Positions 1 through 10,046 are shown, counted from the stretch's first letter. The stretch: DNA of 42,289 nt from Methylobacterium sp. J-088 (GCF_022829295.1 NZ_JAKSYH010000157.1:1-42289), one strand, 5' to 3'. Program-made: numbers and translations. Notes: generated by a model from the letters alone, not told the origin.

Positions 1-1104
1 GCGGGTCCGACGGCGAGCGCGATCCAGGCGGGCTCGGAGGTGGCTACCGCCGATGGCGGCCTGCTGGCCCGCTACGAGATCATCGACGTCAACCCCGCCG
101 TCGTCGAGGCCCTGCGCGGTCGCCCGCTCGACAGCCTGCTCGCCTCCTTCGGCGATCACCGCCCCTCCGCCGAGCCGGTCATCGGCATCGGCGACATGGT
201 CTCGGTCTCGATCTGGGAAGCCGGGTCCGGCGGCCTGTTCTCCGGTCCGCTGGTCGCCGACCGCTTCTCGGCCGGGTCCAAGTCCGCCCTCATCCCCGAG
301 CAGCCGGTTGGGCGCGACGGCGCCATCTCGGTGCCCTACGCCGGCCGCATCAAGGTCGACGGCCGCAGGCCCCAGGACGTCCAGACGCTGATCGAGAGCG
401 AGCTCGCCGGCAAGGCCATCCAGCCGCAGGTGCTCGTGTCGGTCACCCGCCCGATCAGCCAGGCCGTGACCATCACCGGCGAGGGCGCGGCCGGCGCCCG
501 CCTGCCGCTCTCGGGCCACGGGGACCGCATCCTCGACGTCATCGCGGCCGCGGGCGGCAACCGCTCGCCGGTCTCGGAGACCTTCGTGCGGCTCTCCCGC
601 GGGCCGGTGACCGCGACCGTGCCGCTGACCACGGTGGTGTCGAACCCCAAGGAAAACATCTACCTGCGGCCCAACGACGTGCTCACACTCGTACGCGACC
701 CGCAGACCTTCCTGGCGGTGGGTGCGCTGGGACAAGCCACCGAGCTGCCGTTCCAGGCGGACGGGATCACGCTGGCGCAGGCGCTGGCCAAGGCGCGTGG
801 CTTGTCGGACTTCGCCGCCGACCCGTCCGGGACGTTCATCTTCCGGTTCGAGCCGGCCAGCGTGGTGCGGCGGCTCAACCCGGGCTCGAAGCTGCTCGGC
901 ACGCCGCTGGTCCCGGTGGTCTACCGGATCGACATGCGCGACCCCAACAGCCTGTTCGTGTCCCAGGCGTTCCGGATGCGCAACCGCGACCTCGTCTACG
1001 TCTCGAACGCGCCGTTCACCGAGCTGTCGAAGGTGCTGACCGCCTTCAGCGGCGTCACCGGCCCGATCGCCTCCGTGGCCACGGCCTACGCCTACACGAA
1101 GTAG
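1..1104 (+). CDS. Polysaccharide export protein, Wza/KpsD family (5' end outside window)
   Basis: The reading frame is open from base 1, so the N-terminus, including any lipoprotein signal, lies upstream. An internal GTG at 40 is not a convincing start because the coding pattern continues before it. Seen: a Poly_export-type segment with IGIGDMVSVSIWE, then a GRDGAISVPYAGRIKV strand and a QPQVLVSV end, followed by SLBB-like repeats (about QAVTITGEGA and FLAVGALGQA). Known for the family: these proteins form the periplasmic and outer-membrane channel that exports capsule or exopolysaccharide. Context: a convergent PKS/oxoamine-synthase pair and a UDP-glucose dehydrogenase follow, which fits a surface-polysaccharide locus. 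A strong terminator sits 46 bases after the stop. The family is clear; the exported polymer is unknown. Confidence 0.85.
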   Translation, partial: AGPTASAIQAGSEVATADGGLLARYEIIDVNPAVVEALRGRPLDSLLASFGDHRPSAEPVIGIGDMVSVSIWEAGSGGLFSGPLVADRFSAGSKSALIPEQPVGRDGAISVPYAGRIKVDGRRPQDVQTLIESELAGKAIQPQVLVSVTRPISQAVTITGEGAAGARLPLSGHGDRILDVIAAAGGNRSPVSETFVRLSRGPVTATVPLTTVVSNPKENIYLRPNDVLTLVRDPQTFLAVGALGQATELPFQADGITLAQALAKARGLSDFAADPSGTFIFRFEPASVVRRLNPGSKLLGTPLVPVVYRIDMRDPNSLFVSQAFRMRNRDLVYVSNAPFTELSKVLTAFSGVTGPIASVATAYAYTK

Positions 1105-1150
1105 GCAAGGCGCCGGCCTCCGGGCCGGCGATCAGTCCGACAGATCCCGA

Positions 1151-1194
1151 ACGAGAAGGGGGCGCGGATGATCTCCGCGCCCCCTTCTCGTTTT
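1151..1194 (+). terminator. Rho-independent terminator after the export gene
   Basis: A perfect 17-bp stem (1151-1167 with 1175-1191) closes a 7-base loop and runs into TTTT at 1191-1194. It lies between two convergent genes and points with the plus-strand export gene. Confidence 0.85.
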
Positions 1195-1239
1195 CAGCGA
1201 AGACCGATCGCGATCCGGGGCGCGCGGCCCCGGACGCAT

Positions 1240-2607
1240 TCAGGCCCGCTTGGCCAGCAGCTGCTCGATCAGCGAGCCGCCCTTGTCGATCGCCGTCATC
1301 TCCTCGGCCACCGCGTTCACGGTGTCGCGGATCTGGTCGGCGGTATGCTCGGAGGTCAGGAAGAAGCGCAGGCGCGAGGCCCGCTCCGGCACCGCCGGGT
1401 GGATGATCGGCTGCACGTTGATGCCGCGCCGGAACAGACGGTCCGACAGGGTCACAGCCTTCAGCGAGTCGCCCACGATGATCGGCACCACCGCGAGACC
1501 CAGGCTGAAGCCGGTGTCGAGGCCGAGCTTCTTGGCGGTCGCCAGGAACAGGTTTCCGTTCTGGCGCAGGCGCTCGACCCGTTCCGGCTCGGCATGCATC
1601 ACCGCAAGCGCCGCCTCGGCGGCAGCGGCGAGCGGCGGCGACATGCCGACGCTGTAGACGAAGCCGCCGGCCGAGTGCTTCAGGTACTCGATCAGCGCGA
1701 TCGGGGCGCAGATATAGCCGCCGCAGGTCGAGAGCGTCTTCGACAGCGTGCCCATCCAGATGTCGACCTCCTTGGGGTCGACAACGCAATGCTCGAACAG
1801 GCCCGCGCCAGTCCGGCCGGTGACGCCGAGGCCGTGGGCCTCGTCGACCATCAGCCACGCATCGTAGCGCTTCTTGAGGGTGATCAGGCCGGCGAGGTCC
1901 GGCGCATCGCCATCCATGCTGTACAGGCCCTCGACCACGATCAGCGCCCGGCGGTGCTCGTGGCGGGTCGACTGGAGCAGGGTTTCCAGGGCGTCGAGAT
2001 CGTTATGCGCGAAGGAGCGCCGCTGGGCGCCCGAGAGCTGCGCGCCGGTGACGATGCTGTTGTGGGACAGCGCATCGTGGAAGATCACGTCGCCGGCTTC
2101 GAGCAGGGCGCCGATGGTCGTCACGTTGGTGGCGTGCCCGCTCACCATCACGACGCAACCCTCGGTGTGGTAGTGCTTGGCCAGCGCCTGCTCCAGGCTG
2201 ATATGACCCGGCCGCTCGCCGGCCACCACACGGCTCGCCGACGCGGAGGTGCCGTAGGCGTCGATCGCCTCGCGCGCCGCGTTGCTCACCCGCGGGTGAC
2301 CGTTCAGGCCGAGGTAGTCGTACGACGAGAAGTTGGTGAAGCTCTTCTGGTCGATCCGGGTGGTCGCGCCGGCCTTGGCGTCGTGGACGCGGAAGAACGG
2401 GTTGCCCAGGCCGATCAGCTGCGCCGCCTGACGCTGGAGCTGCAATTCGCGGTAGCCCGGCAGGTTCTCGAAATTCTGCGCGGCGGACCGCCCGGCCGGG
2501 GAGGCCGCCTTGGCGGGTGCCGGGCGCGGCGTCGCGCGCCCGAGGCGGTTCGTCACGAAGCCGGCGAGCGCCGCGCGCCCGCCGTCAGGCCGTGCCGTAT
2601 CGGTCAT
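1240..2607 (-). CDS. rkpG: Alpha-oxoamine synthase, PLP-dependent (RkpG-like)
   Basis: 455 residues of PLP fold-type I, alpha-oxoamine synthase family (relatives: 8-amino-7-oxononanoate synthase, serine palmitoyltransferase, 2-amino-3-ketobutyrate CoA ligase). The family condenses an amino acid with an acyl thioester and releases CO2. Seen: a roughly 90-residue N-terminal extension, then FSSYDYLGL (93-101), the PLP-stacking SGHATN region (156-161), VDEAHGLG with Asp255 and His258, and the Schiff-base lysine in GTLSKTLS (Lys290). The start ATG overlaps the PKS stop by four bases (ATGA), so the two are translationally coupled. The PKS ends in an ACP with no thioesterase, so this enzyme is the natural candidate to offload the chain as an aminoketone. 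In Sinorhizobium the same pair is rkpA-rkpG of the capsule region. The family is certain; the symbol rests on architecture and neighbours. Confidence 0.88.
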   Translation of the reverse strand: MTDTARPDGGRAALAGFVTNRLGRATPRPAPAKAASPAGRSAAQNFENLPGYRELQLQRQAAQLIGLGNPFFRVHDAKAGATTRIDQKSFTNFSSYDYLGLNGHPRVSNAAREAIDAYGTSASASRVVAGERPGHISLEQALAKHYHTEGCVVMVSGHATNVTTIGALLEAGDVIFHDALSHNSIVTGAQLSGAQRRSFAHNDLDALETLLQSTRHEHRRALIVVEGLYSMDGDAPDLAGLITLKKRYDAWLMVDEAHGLGVTGRTGAGLFEHCVVDPKEVDIWMGTLSKTLSTCGGYICAPIALIEYLKHSAGGFVYSVGMSPPLAAAAEAALAVMHAEPERVERLRQNGNLFLATAKKLGLDTGFSLGLAVVPIIVGDSLKAVTLSDRLFRRGINVQPIIHPAVPERASRLRFFLTSEHTADQIRDTVNAVAEEMTAIDKGGSLIEQLLAKRA

Positions 2608-5600
2608 GTGTTGGTCTCTTTGATCGGGCTGGACGTCTGCTCGATGAGTTCCCGGAGCGGCGCCATCATCGCCGCATCGATCTCACCACCGATATGCTTC
2701 GAGACGAGGCTCATCGCGACACCGGCCGCCTCGTCCATGGGCGCGGAAACCGCCTGAATTAAGGACTCCGACAGCTCGTTGACGGTCATGCCCGAGGACA
2801 GGCCCGCGGGCGGCGCATCGAGGGCGAAGCGCTCCTGCAGGCTGGCGCCGAGCTCGACACCCATCAGCGAGTCGAGGCCGATCTCCGAGAGCTGGCGCAC
2901 GCGGCTGATGTCGTCCTTCGGCAGGCGCAGGATCCGGGCGATGTCCTCGACGATCGCGTCCGACACGGTCTTGCGGACCGAGTCGAGGTCGCCGCCCTTG
3001 AGCAGCGCCCCGATGTTGATCGCCTGGACACCGCCGGCCTCGGCCTGCTGGTCGGAGCCCAGTTCGGCGTAGCTCGGCGAGCGCATGGTGGCCAGACGCT
3101 CGCGCGCCTTGCCCCAGTGCATCGCCGCGATGGCGATGACCGCCTCGTCGGGGGACGCACCCTGGTGCCCCAGTGCCTCGGCCATCAGGTCGAGACAGCG
3201 GCGGGCCTCCATCGGCGTGACGCCGACGCGACCGGCGAGGCCTTCCATGACCGCCTTGTTGCGGGCGAGCATGCCGACATCGCCGATCGCACCCCAGGCC
3301 ACCGCCAGAGCGGGCAGGCCGCGACGGCGGCGCTGGCGGGCGAGGCCCTCCATGAAGCCGTTGGCGGCCACGTACGAGCCCTGACCGGGATTGCCGATGA
3401 AGGTCGTCGCCGAGGAGAACAGGACGAAGTAGTCGAGGCTCCGGTCGCGGGTCGCGGCGTCCAAGTGTTGAGCGCCCACCACCTTCGGACCGATCACGGC
3501 GTCGAGCGCAGCCGCGTCGATATTGGCGATCAGGCCGTCCTGAAGCACCGCCGCGGCGTGGAGCACGCCCGCGAGCTTTTTGCCGCCCTGCTCGATCCCG
3601 GCGATCAGGCGATCCACCGAGGCACGGCTGGTGATGTCGACGGCCTTGGCCTCGACGGTCACGCCCCGTGCCGTGAGTTCGGCGACGATCGCCTTGGCCT
3701 CGTCGGTGGCCGCGCCCTTGCGGCCGGCGAGCACGAGGTGTTTCGCACCCCGGTCGATCAGCCAGCGCGCCGCCTCCAGGCCGAAGCCTCCGAGGCCGCC
3801 GGTGAGCAGGTGGACGCCCGTCTCCGAGACCACGAACGGCTTAGCCGTATCCTTCATGATCGTGCCGGCCTTGGGCGGGCTGATCACGATCTTCCCGATA
3901 TGGCCGGACTGCTGCATCAGCCGGAACGCGTCCGAAGTCTCGGCCGCCGTAAAGGGCTGATAGGGCAGGGGCTTCAAGCCGCCGTCGTTGAACAGGGCCA
4001 TGACCTCGCGGAACATCCGCGCGCCGTCATCGCCCTGGTGCTGGATCACCTGATCGAGATCGACGCCGAAATAGCTGAGGTTCCGCCGGAACGGGCGCAG
4101 GCCAATATGGGTGTTGGCGACGTAATCGCGCTTGCCCAGCTCGACGAAGCGGCCGAACGGCCGCAGCGCGTTGAGCGAGCGCTCCATCGCCTCGCCGAAC
4201 AGGCTGTTCAGCACGATGTCGACGCCGTCTCCGGTAATCGCCCGGATCTCGTCCACGAAGGCGAGGGAGCGGGAATCGAGCACATGCTCGGCGCCCAGCG
4301 CCTTGACCAACGCCCGCTTCTCGCGGGAGCCGGCCGTGGCGATCACCCGCGCACCCTTCAGCTTGGCGATCTGGAGCGCCGCCAAGCCGACGCCGCCAGC
4401 GCCACCATGGACCAGAACCCATTCGCCGCGCCGCATCCGGGCGCAGGAAACGAGTCCGTAATAGGCGGTGAGGAACGCCACCGGCACGGTGGCGGCCGCC
4501 ATCGGGTCGAGGCCCGGCGGCATCGGCGCGACCACGAGGTCCGGCACCACGATGTGGGTGGCGAAGCCCGACTGGGCGAAGGCGACGACCGGATCGCCGA
4601 CCTTGAAGCCCTTCACGCCCGGGCCGACCGCGGTGACGCGGCCAGCGCATTCAAGGCCGAGTCGCGGACCGGCGAAGCCGTCCTCCAGGATCTCCTCGGG
4701 GAGCATCGAGAGCGCCCAGAGCACGTCGCGGAAGTTGAGGCCGGTGGCCTCGACCGCGATCTCCATCTCGCCCTTGCCGGGGGCGCGGCGCTCGGCCGGA
4801 CCCCAGACCATCTCGCTGAGACCACCGGTGTTGCTGCGCTCCAGGCGCGCGGCATCGGCCGGGATCAGATCCGCCGGATCCCGGTGCTGCGGCTTGCCGG
4901 CATGGAAGCGCACGACCTGGGTCTGCTCGTCGTCCAGCACGATCTCGGTCTCCGGAGTGCCGGAGAGGATGAGGTCACGCAGGCGCTCGGAGGCACGCTT
5001 CGACGACATCTCGGGGGAGAGGTCGATGCGGCGAACGTCAAGGTTTGGGGCCTCGTTGGCGAGCGTGCGGGAGAAGGCCCACACGCCGGCCTCGATGTTG
5101 GTGGTCTGGCCGCCGCGATCGCGGGTGGCGCCCGGCGCCACGACCCACAACCGGGTCTGGCGCGCGCCAAGGTGCTCGGTGCAGCGCTTCAGGCTGAGGC
5201 AGCGGTCGCGCAAGCGCTCGGACGCCTCGCCGCCGCGGGTGAAGGCGCCGGCCAGGAACACCACCGTGTCGGGGGTCTCCCGCTCCAGCTCCATCAGCGA
5301 GGTCTCGGAGTCGAGAATGATCGAGACATGCACGCCGCCCGCGACCAACAGGGTCGCCAGGGAGGAGGCGGTTTCGGCCGCGAACTCGTCGTCGGAGCCG
5401 ATGATGAAGGCGAAGCTTTGGGCCGGGGCCGGGCCCGGGCGTACCGGGGCCTCGGCGGTCAGGAGCAGGTCGTCGCCGTTGGCGGAGGTCGACCGCTCGA
5501 CCTCGACCTTGACGAGGCCGTGGGCGCTCAACGTGCGCTGCCAGCCCTCGATATCCTCCAGCCGGCCGACCGGCAGGCCGCCGACCGCCTCCTCGAACCA

Positions 5601-8600
5601 GCCTGAGGTCAGGCCGAACACGAGGTCGCGGAACAGGGACGATCCCGGCTCCACCGCCACCAGCAGGCCGCCGGTGGCGAGCGCCCCGGCGAGCTGGCCC
5701 GGCAGGGCCCGGTCACCACGATGCAGGCTGCCGGCCGCCAGGATCAGGTCGAAGCTGCCGGGCGCAAGTTCGTCAGCCGCCTCGATCACGGCAGCGGCGC
5801 GGCCCAGCGACAGGCGGGCACGCTCGGCCAGCCTGCGGTCGGTCTCGAACACGGTGAGCCGAGCCTCGGCCGCGGCCGCGAAGGTCGCGGTCTGGGCCGA
5901 GAGTGGGCCGAACCCGACTTGGAGCACGCGCAGCGCCCGCTCCTTGGGGAGCTGGCTCCGGCTGCGCTCGATCAGGCCGGCGACCACGTCGGCGCCGTGG
6001 CGCGCGGTGGCCGAGCGAAGCACGAAGGCGTCGATCGCTCCCTGCGGCAGGGCCGGCGCGTCGGTGAGCTTACCGGCGAGCAGACGGTCCACAAGGGCGC
6101 CGACATCGGCGATCAGCACCAGCTCGGCCGAGAGATCCGGATGGTCGCCCGCGATCCAGCGCATGATCTCGTCGGGGGCCGGCAGCGCGGAGCCGTCGCC
6201 CAACGTCCAGTTCTGGCCGGCGCGCTCGGCGAGCCCGCTGCTCTCCAGGGCGTAAAGGGCGTTCAGCAGCCAGGGGCGCAGGGCCTCGGGCACGCGCGGG
6301 TCCTGGGCCGAGACGGTCTCGCCCTGCGCCAGCCCGGCGGCGAGGCGGTAGGCCAGCGACGTCGCCCAGCCCTCCAGCAGGAGGTGCCCCGGCGACAGGG
6401 CGGCATCGGCCGGGCCCTTCGATTCGGCGGTCAGCGGTCGCAGCCGGGCGGCCACGCTCGGGCGGCGCTCCATCGGGATCGCCGTCGGCTCGGTGGCGAG
6501 TTCCGGCACCTGCGAGATCGCGAAGGCCGAGAGGTCACCGCCGGTCTTGGCGCGGAGGGCCTGGAACCGGCCCTCGCGGATCGTGGCGACGATCCCACCC
6601 TCGGCATCGAGCAGGGTGAAGTCGGCCAGGATCGAACGCTCGTTGCACCGGCGGGTCCGGATGATCGAGCGGGCGATCACGGCGCCCGGGGTCACCAGCC
6701 GGACCTCGCCGAAGCGCACCGGGATGTAGGCCTTGCCGCCATTCTCGCCGAGCAGGTCGGCGAAGAGCAGGATCAGCCCGTGGAAGCAGGCGTCGAGCCG
6801 GTTCGGCACCAGCCCGTAGCGGGTGTCGGGCTCGGCCGGCAGCAGGTCCGACACGATGGTGGCGTCGTCCAGCCGGGCGCTCATGGCGACCTGCTGGAAG
6901 CTCGGGCCGAAGGCGAGGCCGGAAGCCAGGGCCTTGGCGTAGAGCGCGTCGCCGGAGAGCACGTGCTCGCCGGCCGTGTCGAAGCTGAAACCGTTCAGGT
7001 CCGGGACCTTCGGCGCCGAGAAGGTGCCCTCGACGATCTTGGCCTGGGCGTGGAGCTGCCAGGGCGTCTGGGTCAGGCGCGGGCGGCTCAGCACCTGGAT
7101 GCCGTTGCCGGAGCCCGACAGGCGCACCGCGACCTCGCGCAGCGCCTCCTCGGCAAACACCATCGGCGCCACGATCTCGAAGTCGGCGAGCACGACCTCG
7201 TCGTCGCGCATCGCTTCGCGAACGCAGGCGAGCGCCATCTCGACGAAGCCGGCGCCCGGCATGATCACCTGGCCGTCGACCTTGTGATCCTCCAGTTCGG
7301 GCACGGTCGCGGGATCGACGAAGCCGTTCCATTCCAGACCGTCGAAGGTCGTGCGGGAGCCGATCAGCGGGTGGTAGGGGCGGGCGCTCATCGCGCCGAC
7401 GCCCTCGGTGGTGTCGGCGAGGCGGAACGGCCGGCGCTGCCAGGGATAGGTCGGCAGGCGCACGTCGCCCTTCGGCGCGTCGCCGAACAGCAGGGACTCG
7501 TCGACCTGCGCACCCTGGACCAGGGCGGCACTGACCGCCTTGGCGATCGGATCGCCGCCCGACGCCTTGCGGTGCATCACGCCGACCGTGGCGGTCTCGA
7601 TGCCGAGCGGCTCGACCGCGTCGCCGACATGGGACATCAGGGTCGCGCGCGGGCCGACCTCGACGAACACGCGGGCGCCGCGGCGGGTGGCGTCCTGCAC
7701 GGCCTCGGAGAAGCGGACCGGCTCGCGGATGTTGCGCCACCAGTAGCCGGCGCCGAAATGGGAACCGTCCAGCACCTCACCGGTGACAGTGGAGACCATC
7801 GCGGTGGTGCCGGCCTTGGCCTTCAGCCCGGCGAGGTCGCGCAGCAGCGGCTTCTCGGTCGGGTCCATCAGCCGGCCGTGGAAGGCGTAGGCGAGGTCGA
7901 GCTTGCGCCCGCGCCGGCGCTTGCGCGACAGGGCCTTCAGGGCGGCCTCGATATCGGCCACCGGCCCGGCGACCGTCACGGCCTTCGGGCTGTTGTAGGC
8001 GGCGATGTCGAGGGTCGGGAAATCCTTGAGGAAGGTCTCGACCTCCTCGGCCGGCATCAGCAGCACCGCCATGGTGCCCTGGCCGTGCGTCGTCTCCTGA
8101 TGGTGGCTGCGGTAGTAGATGACCCGGACCGCATCCTCCAGGCTGAGGATCCCGGCAGCCTCGGCGGCGGCGATCTCGCCGACGCTGTGGCCCAGCACGT
8201 AGGACGGGATCAGGCCCTTGGCCTTGAGGGCGGCCGTGGAGGCGCTCTCGATCGCGAAGATCAGCGGCTGCGACACGCTGGTCAACGCGAGGCGCTCGTC
8301 GAGATCGTCGGCGTAGAGCGCGTCCTTCAGCGACCAGTCCGAATAGACCTGGAACAGGGTGTCGATCCGGTCGAAGGTCGCGCGGAAGCTCGCGTTCTCC
8401 TCGTAGGCCTCGCGGCCCATGCCGGCCCACTGGCTGCCGTTGCCCGAATAGATGAAGGCCACCTCGGCGACGCGGTCGACCGCGGTGCCGGTGAAGGCGT
8501 CCTGGGTGTCCTCGCCCTCGCCGATGGCGCGGAGCGCCGCGGCCACGTCGGTCTTGCCGTCCAGCGCGATGGCGAGGCGGGCCGGCATGCGCTCGCGGCG

Positions 8601-10046
8601 ATGCGCGACGGCGGCCGCCACTTTCGGCACCTGAGCCGGCTCGGCCTCGAGACGCTCGGCGTAGTCCAGGGCGAGCTCGTTCAGGGCGGCCCGGGTCTGT
8701 GCCGAGAGCAACAGCACCTGGGCCTTTGGCTGCACGGTGGCGTCCACCTGCGTCGCCCAGGCCGGCGCGTCGGTGATGACCACGTGGGCGTTGGTGCCGC
8801 CGAAGCCGAAGGAGTTCACGCCCGCGAAGCGCTCGCGCGAACCGCGGCTGATCGGCATGGCCTCCTGCACGACGCGCAGGTTCAACTCGTCGAACGGGAT
8901 GTCGGGATTCAGCTCCGCCGCATGCAGCGACGGCGGCACGAGATCGTGCTCCAGCGCAAGCGTCGCCTTCATCAGGCCGGCGAGGCCCGAGACCGGCTCG
9001 GTGTGGCCGATGTTGGTCTTGATCGAGCCGATCGGCAGCGGCGCCCGCCGGCCGCGGCCGAGCTTCGAGCCGATGGCCGAGGCCTCGATCGGGTCGCCCA
9101 CCGGGGTACCGGTGCCGTGCGCTTCCATGAAGGCGAGGTCGTCGAGCCCGATCTCGGCCTCGCGGTAGACCTTCTCCAGCAGGGCGCCCTGAGCGTAGCC
9201 CGAGGGGAGCGAGATGCCGGTGGTGCGGCCGTCGGAGTTGATCCCCGAGGCCGACACCACGGCGCGGACCGTGGCGCCGTTGCGCCGCGCGGCCTCGGCC
9301 GATTGCAGCACGAACACCACGCCGCCCTCCGAGCGCACGTAGCCGTCGGCGTTCTTGGAGAACGCCTGGCACAGGCCGGTGCGCGAGAGCATCTGCGCGG
9401 TGGAGAAGCAGATGAAGTTGAACGGGCTCGCCAGCACGTTGACGCCGGCGACGACGGCCGTGTCGACGCGGCCCGACCGGATCGCCTGCACGGCGTTGTC
9501 GAAGGCGACGAGCGAGGACGAACAGGCCGTGTCGACCGTGAAGCTCGGACCCTTCAGGTCGAAGATGTAGGAGATGCGGTTCGAGATGATCGACAGCGTG
9601 TTGCCGGTGGCCGCGTAGGCGTCGCCCGAAGCCGCGTCGAGGATGCGCAGGTTGCCGTAATCGAGCGAGGAGGCGCCGACGAACACGCCGATATGGCTGC
9701 CGGCCACGCTCGACGGGCGCAGGCCCGCATCCTCGAGGGCTTCCCAGGTCAGCTCCAGCAGCATGCGCTGCTGCGGATCCATCTGCTCGGCCTCGCGGGG
9801 CGAGATGCCGAACACCGCCGGGTCGAACGACCATACGTCGTCGATGACGCCCGCCGACCAAGTGTAGCTCTTGCCACGCTCATGGGCGCGGGGATGCGCG
9901 AACCGCTCCAGGGAGAACCGGTCGGCCGGCACCTTGCTGACGGCGCAGCGCCCCTCGGAGAGGAGTGACCACAGCCCGTCCACACTGGGGGCCCCGGGCA
10001 GTCGGCATGCGCGTCCGACAATCGCAATATCTGTACGTTGTGTCAC
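2604..10046 (-). CDS. rkpA: Single-module reducing type I PKS, KS-AT-DH-psiMT-ER-KR-ACP (RkpA-like)
   Basis: 2,480 residues from a GTG at 10046, chosen because the KS domain begins at once (TDIAIVGRACRLPG). An in-frame ATG at 10196 would add 50 residues that resemble no domain. Domains: KS 1-430 with Cys175 (DTACSSSL), His310 (HGTGT) and His348 (NIGHTE); AT about 525-830 with Ser621 (GHSVGE) and YAFH at 720, malonyl-type; DH about 890-1165 with His921 in an intact HxxxGxxxxP motif and Asp1085; a methyltransferase-like region about 1215-1520 with a poor SAM motif; a structural KR half 1545-1730; ER about 1745-2058 with the HGGAGGVGLAA nucleotide site; KR from 2077 with GGLGGFG, Ser2211 and Tyr2225; ACP with Ser2393 (GLDSL). 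There is no thioesterase. All reductive domains look active, so a saturated chain is expected. The overlapping oxoamine synthase probably releases it. Rhizobial RkpA (capsule synthesis) has the same fatty-acid-synthase-like architecture and the same partner. Confidence 0.9.
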   Translation of the reverse strand: MTQRTDIAIVGRACRLPGAPSVDGLWSLLSEGRCAVSKVPADRFSLERFAHPRAHERGKSYTWSAGVIDDVWSFDPAVFGISPREAEQMDPQQRMLLELTWEALEDAGLRPSSVAGSHIGVFVGASSLDYGNLRILDAASGDAYAATGNTLSIISNRISYIFDLKGPSFTVDTACSSSLVAFDNAVQAIRSGRVDTAVVAGVNVLASPFNFICFSTAQMLSRTGLCQAFSKNADGYVRSEGGVVFVLQSAEAARRNGATVRAVVSASGINSDGRTTGISLPSGYAQGALLEKVYREAEIGLDDLAFMEAHGTGTPVGDPIEASAIGSKLGRGRRAPLPIGSIKTNIGHTEPVSGLAGLMKATLALEHDLVPPSLHAAELNPDIPFDELNLRVVQEAMPISRGSRERFAGVNSFGFGGTNAHVVITDAPAWATQVDATVQPKAQVLLLSAQTRAALNELALDYAERLEAEPAQVPKVAAAVAHRRERMPARLAIALDGKTDVAAALRAIGEGEDTQDAFTGTAVDRVAEVAFIYSGNGSQWAGMGREAYEENASFRATFDRIDTLFQVYSDWSLKDALYADDLDERLALTSVSQPLIFAIESASTAALKAKGLIPSYVLGHSVGEIAAAEAAGILSLEDAVRVIYYRSHHQETTHGQGTMAVLLMPAEEVETFLKDFPTLDIAAYNSPKAVTVAGPVADIEAALKALSRKRRRGRKLDLAYAFHGRLMDPTEKPLLRDLAGLKAKAGTTAMVSTVTGEVLDGSHFGAGYWWRNIREPVRFSEAVQDATRRGARVFVEVGPRATLMSHVGDAVEPLGIETATVGVMHRKASGGDPIAKAVSAALVQGAQVDESLLFGDAPKGDVRLPTYPWQRRPFRLADTTEGVGAMSARPYHPLIGSRTTFDGLEWNGFVDPATVPELEDHKVDGQVIMPGAGFVEMALACVREAMRDDEVVLADFEIVAPMVFAEEALREVAVRLSGSGNGIQVLSRPRLTQTPWQLHAQAKIVEGTFSAPKVPDLNGFSFDTAGEHVLSGDALYAKALASGLAFGPSFQQVAMSARLDDATIVSDLLPAEPDTRYGLVPNRLDACFHGLILLFADLLGENGGKAYIPVRFGEVRLVTPGAVIARSIIRTRRCNERSILADFTLLDAEGGIVATIREGRFQALRAKTGGDLSAFAISQVPELATEPTAIPMERRPSVAARLRPLTAESKGPADAALSPGHLLLEGWATSLAYRLAAGLAQGETVSAQDPRVPEALRPWLLNALYALESSGLAERAGQNWTLGDGSALPAPDEIMRWIAGDHPDLSAELVLIADVGALVDRLLAGKLTDAPALPQGAIDAFVLRSATARHGADVVAGLIERSRSQLPKERALRVLQVGFGPLSAQTATFAAAAEARLTVFETDRRLAERARLSLGRAAAVIEAADELAPGSFDLILAAGSLHRGDRALPGQLAGALATGGLLVAVEPGSSLFRDLVFGLTSGWFEEAVGGLPVGRLEDIEGWQRTLSAHGLVKVEVERSTSANGDDLLLTAEAPVRPGPAPAQSFAFIIGSDDEFAAETASSLATLLVAGGVHVSIILDSETSLMELERETPDTVVFLAGAFTRGGEASERLRDRCLSLKRCTEHLGARQTRLWVVAPGATRDRGGQTTNIEAGVWAFSRTLANEAPNLDVRRIDLSPEMSSKRASERLRDLILSGTPETEIVLDDEQTQVVRFHAGKPQHRDPADLIPADAARLERSNTGGLSEMVWGPAERRAPGKGEMEIAVEATGLNFRDVLWALSMLPEEILEDGFAGPRLGLECAGRVTAVGPGVKGFKVGDPVVAFAQSGFATHIVVPDLVVAPMPPGLDPMAAATVPVAFLTAYYGLVSCARMRRGEWVLVHGGAGGVGLAALQIAKLKGARVIATAGSREKRALVKALGAEHVLDSRSLAFVDEIRAITGDGVDIVLNSLFGEAMERSLNALRPFGRFVELGKRDYVANTHIGLRPFRRNLSYFGVDLDQVIQHQGDDGARMFREVMALFNDGGLKPLPYQPFTAAETSDAFRLMQQSGHIGKIVISPPKAGTIMKDTAKPFVVSETGVHLLTGGLGGFGLEAARWLIDRGAKHLVLAGRKGAATDEAKAIVAELTARGVTVEAKAVDITSRASVDRLIAGIEQGGKKLAGVLHAAAVLQDGLIANIDAAALDAVIGPKVVGAQHLDAATRDRSLDYFVLFSSATTFIGNPGQGSYVAANGFMEGLARQRRRRGLPALAVAWGAIGDVGMLARNKAVMEGLAGRVGVTPMEARRCLDLMAEALGHQGASPDEAVIAIAAMHWGKARERLATMRSPSYAELGSDQQAEAGGVQAINIGALLKGGDLDSVRKTVSDAIVEDIARILRLPKDDISRVRQLSEIGLDSLMGVELGASLQERFALDAPPAGLSSGMTVNELSESLIQAVSAPMDEAAGVAMSLVSKHIGGEIDAAMMAPLRELIEQTSSPIKETNT

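Noticed and set aside
3117..5606. 829-codon plus-strand frame
   Set aside because: Same reason: a mirror of the PKS reductive domains, no recognisable protein family.
5721..9968. 1,415-codon open frame on the plus strand opposite the PKS
   Set aside because: It is rich in Arg, Gly, His and Ala with no domain, and sits exactly opposite a multi-domain PKS with intact catalytic motifs. GC-rich codon bias opens such shadow frames.
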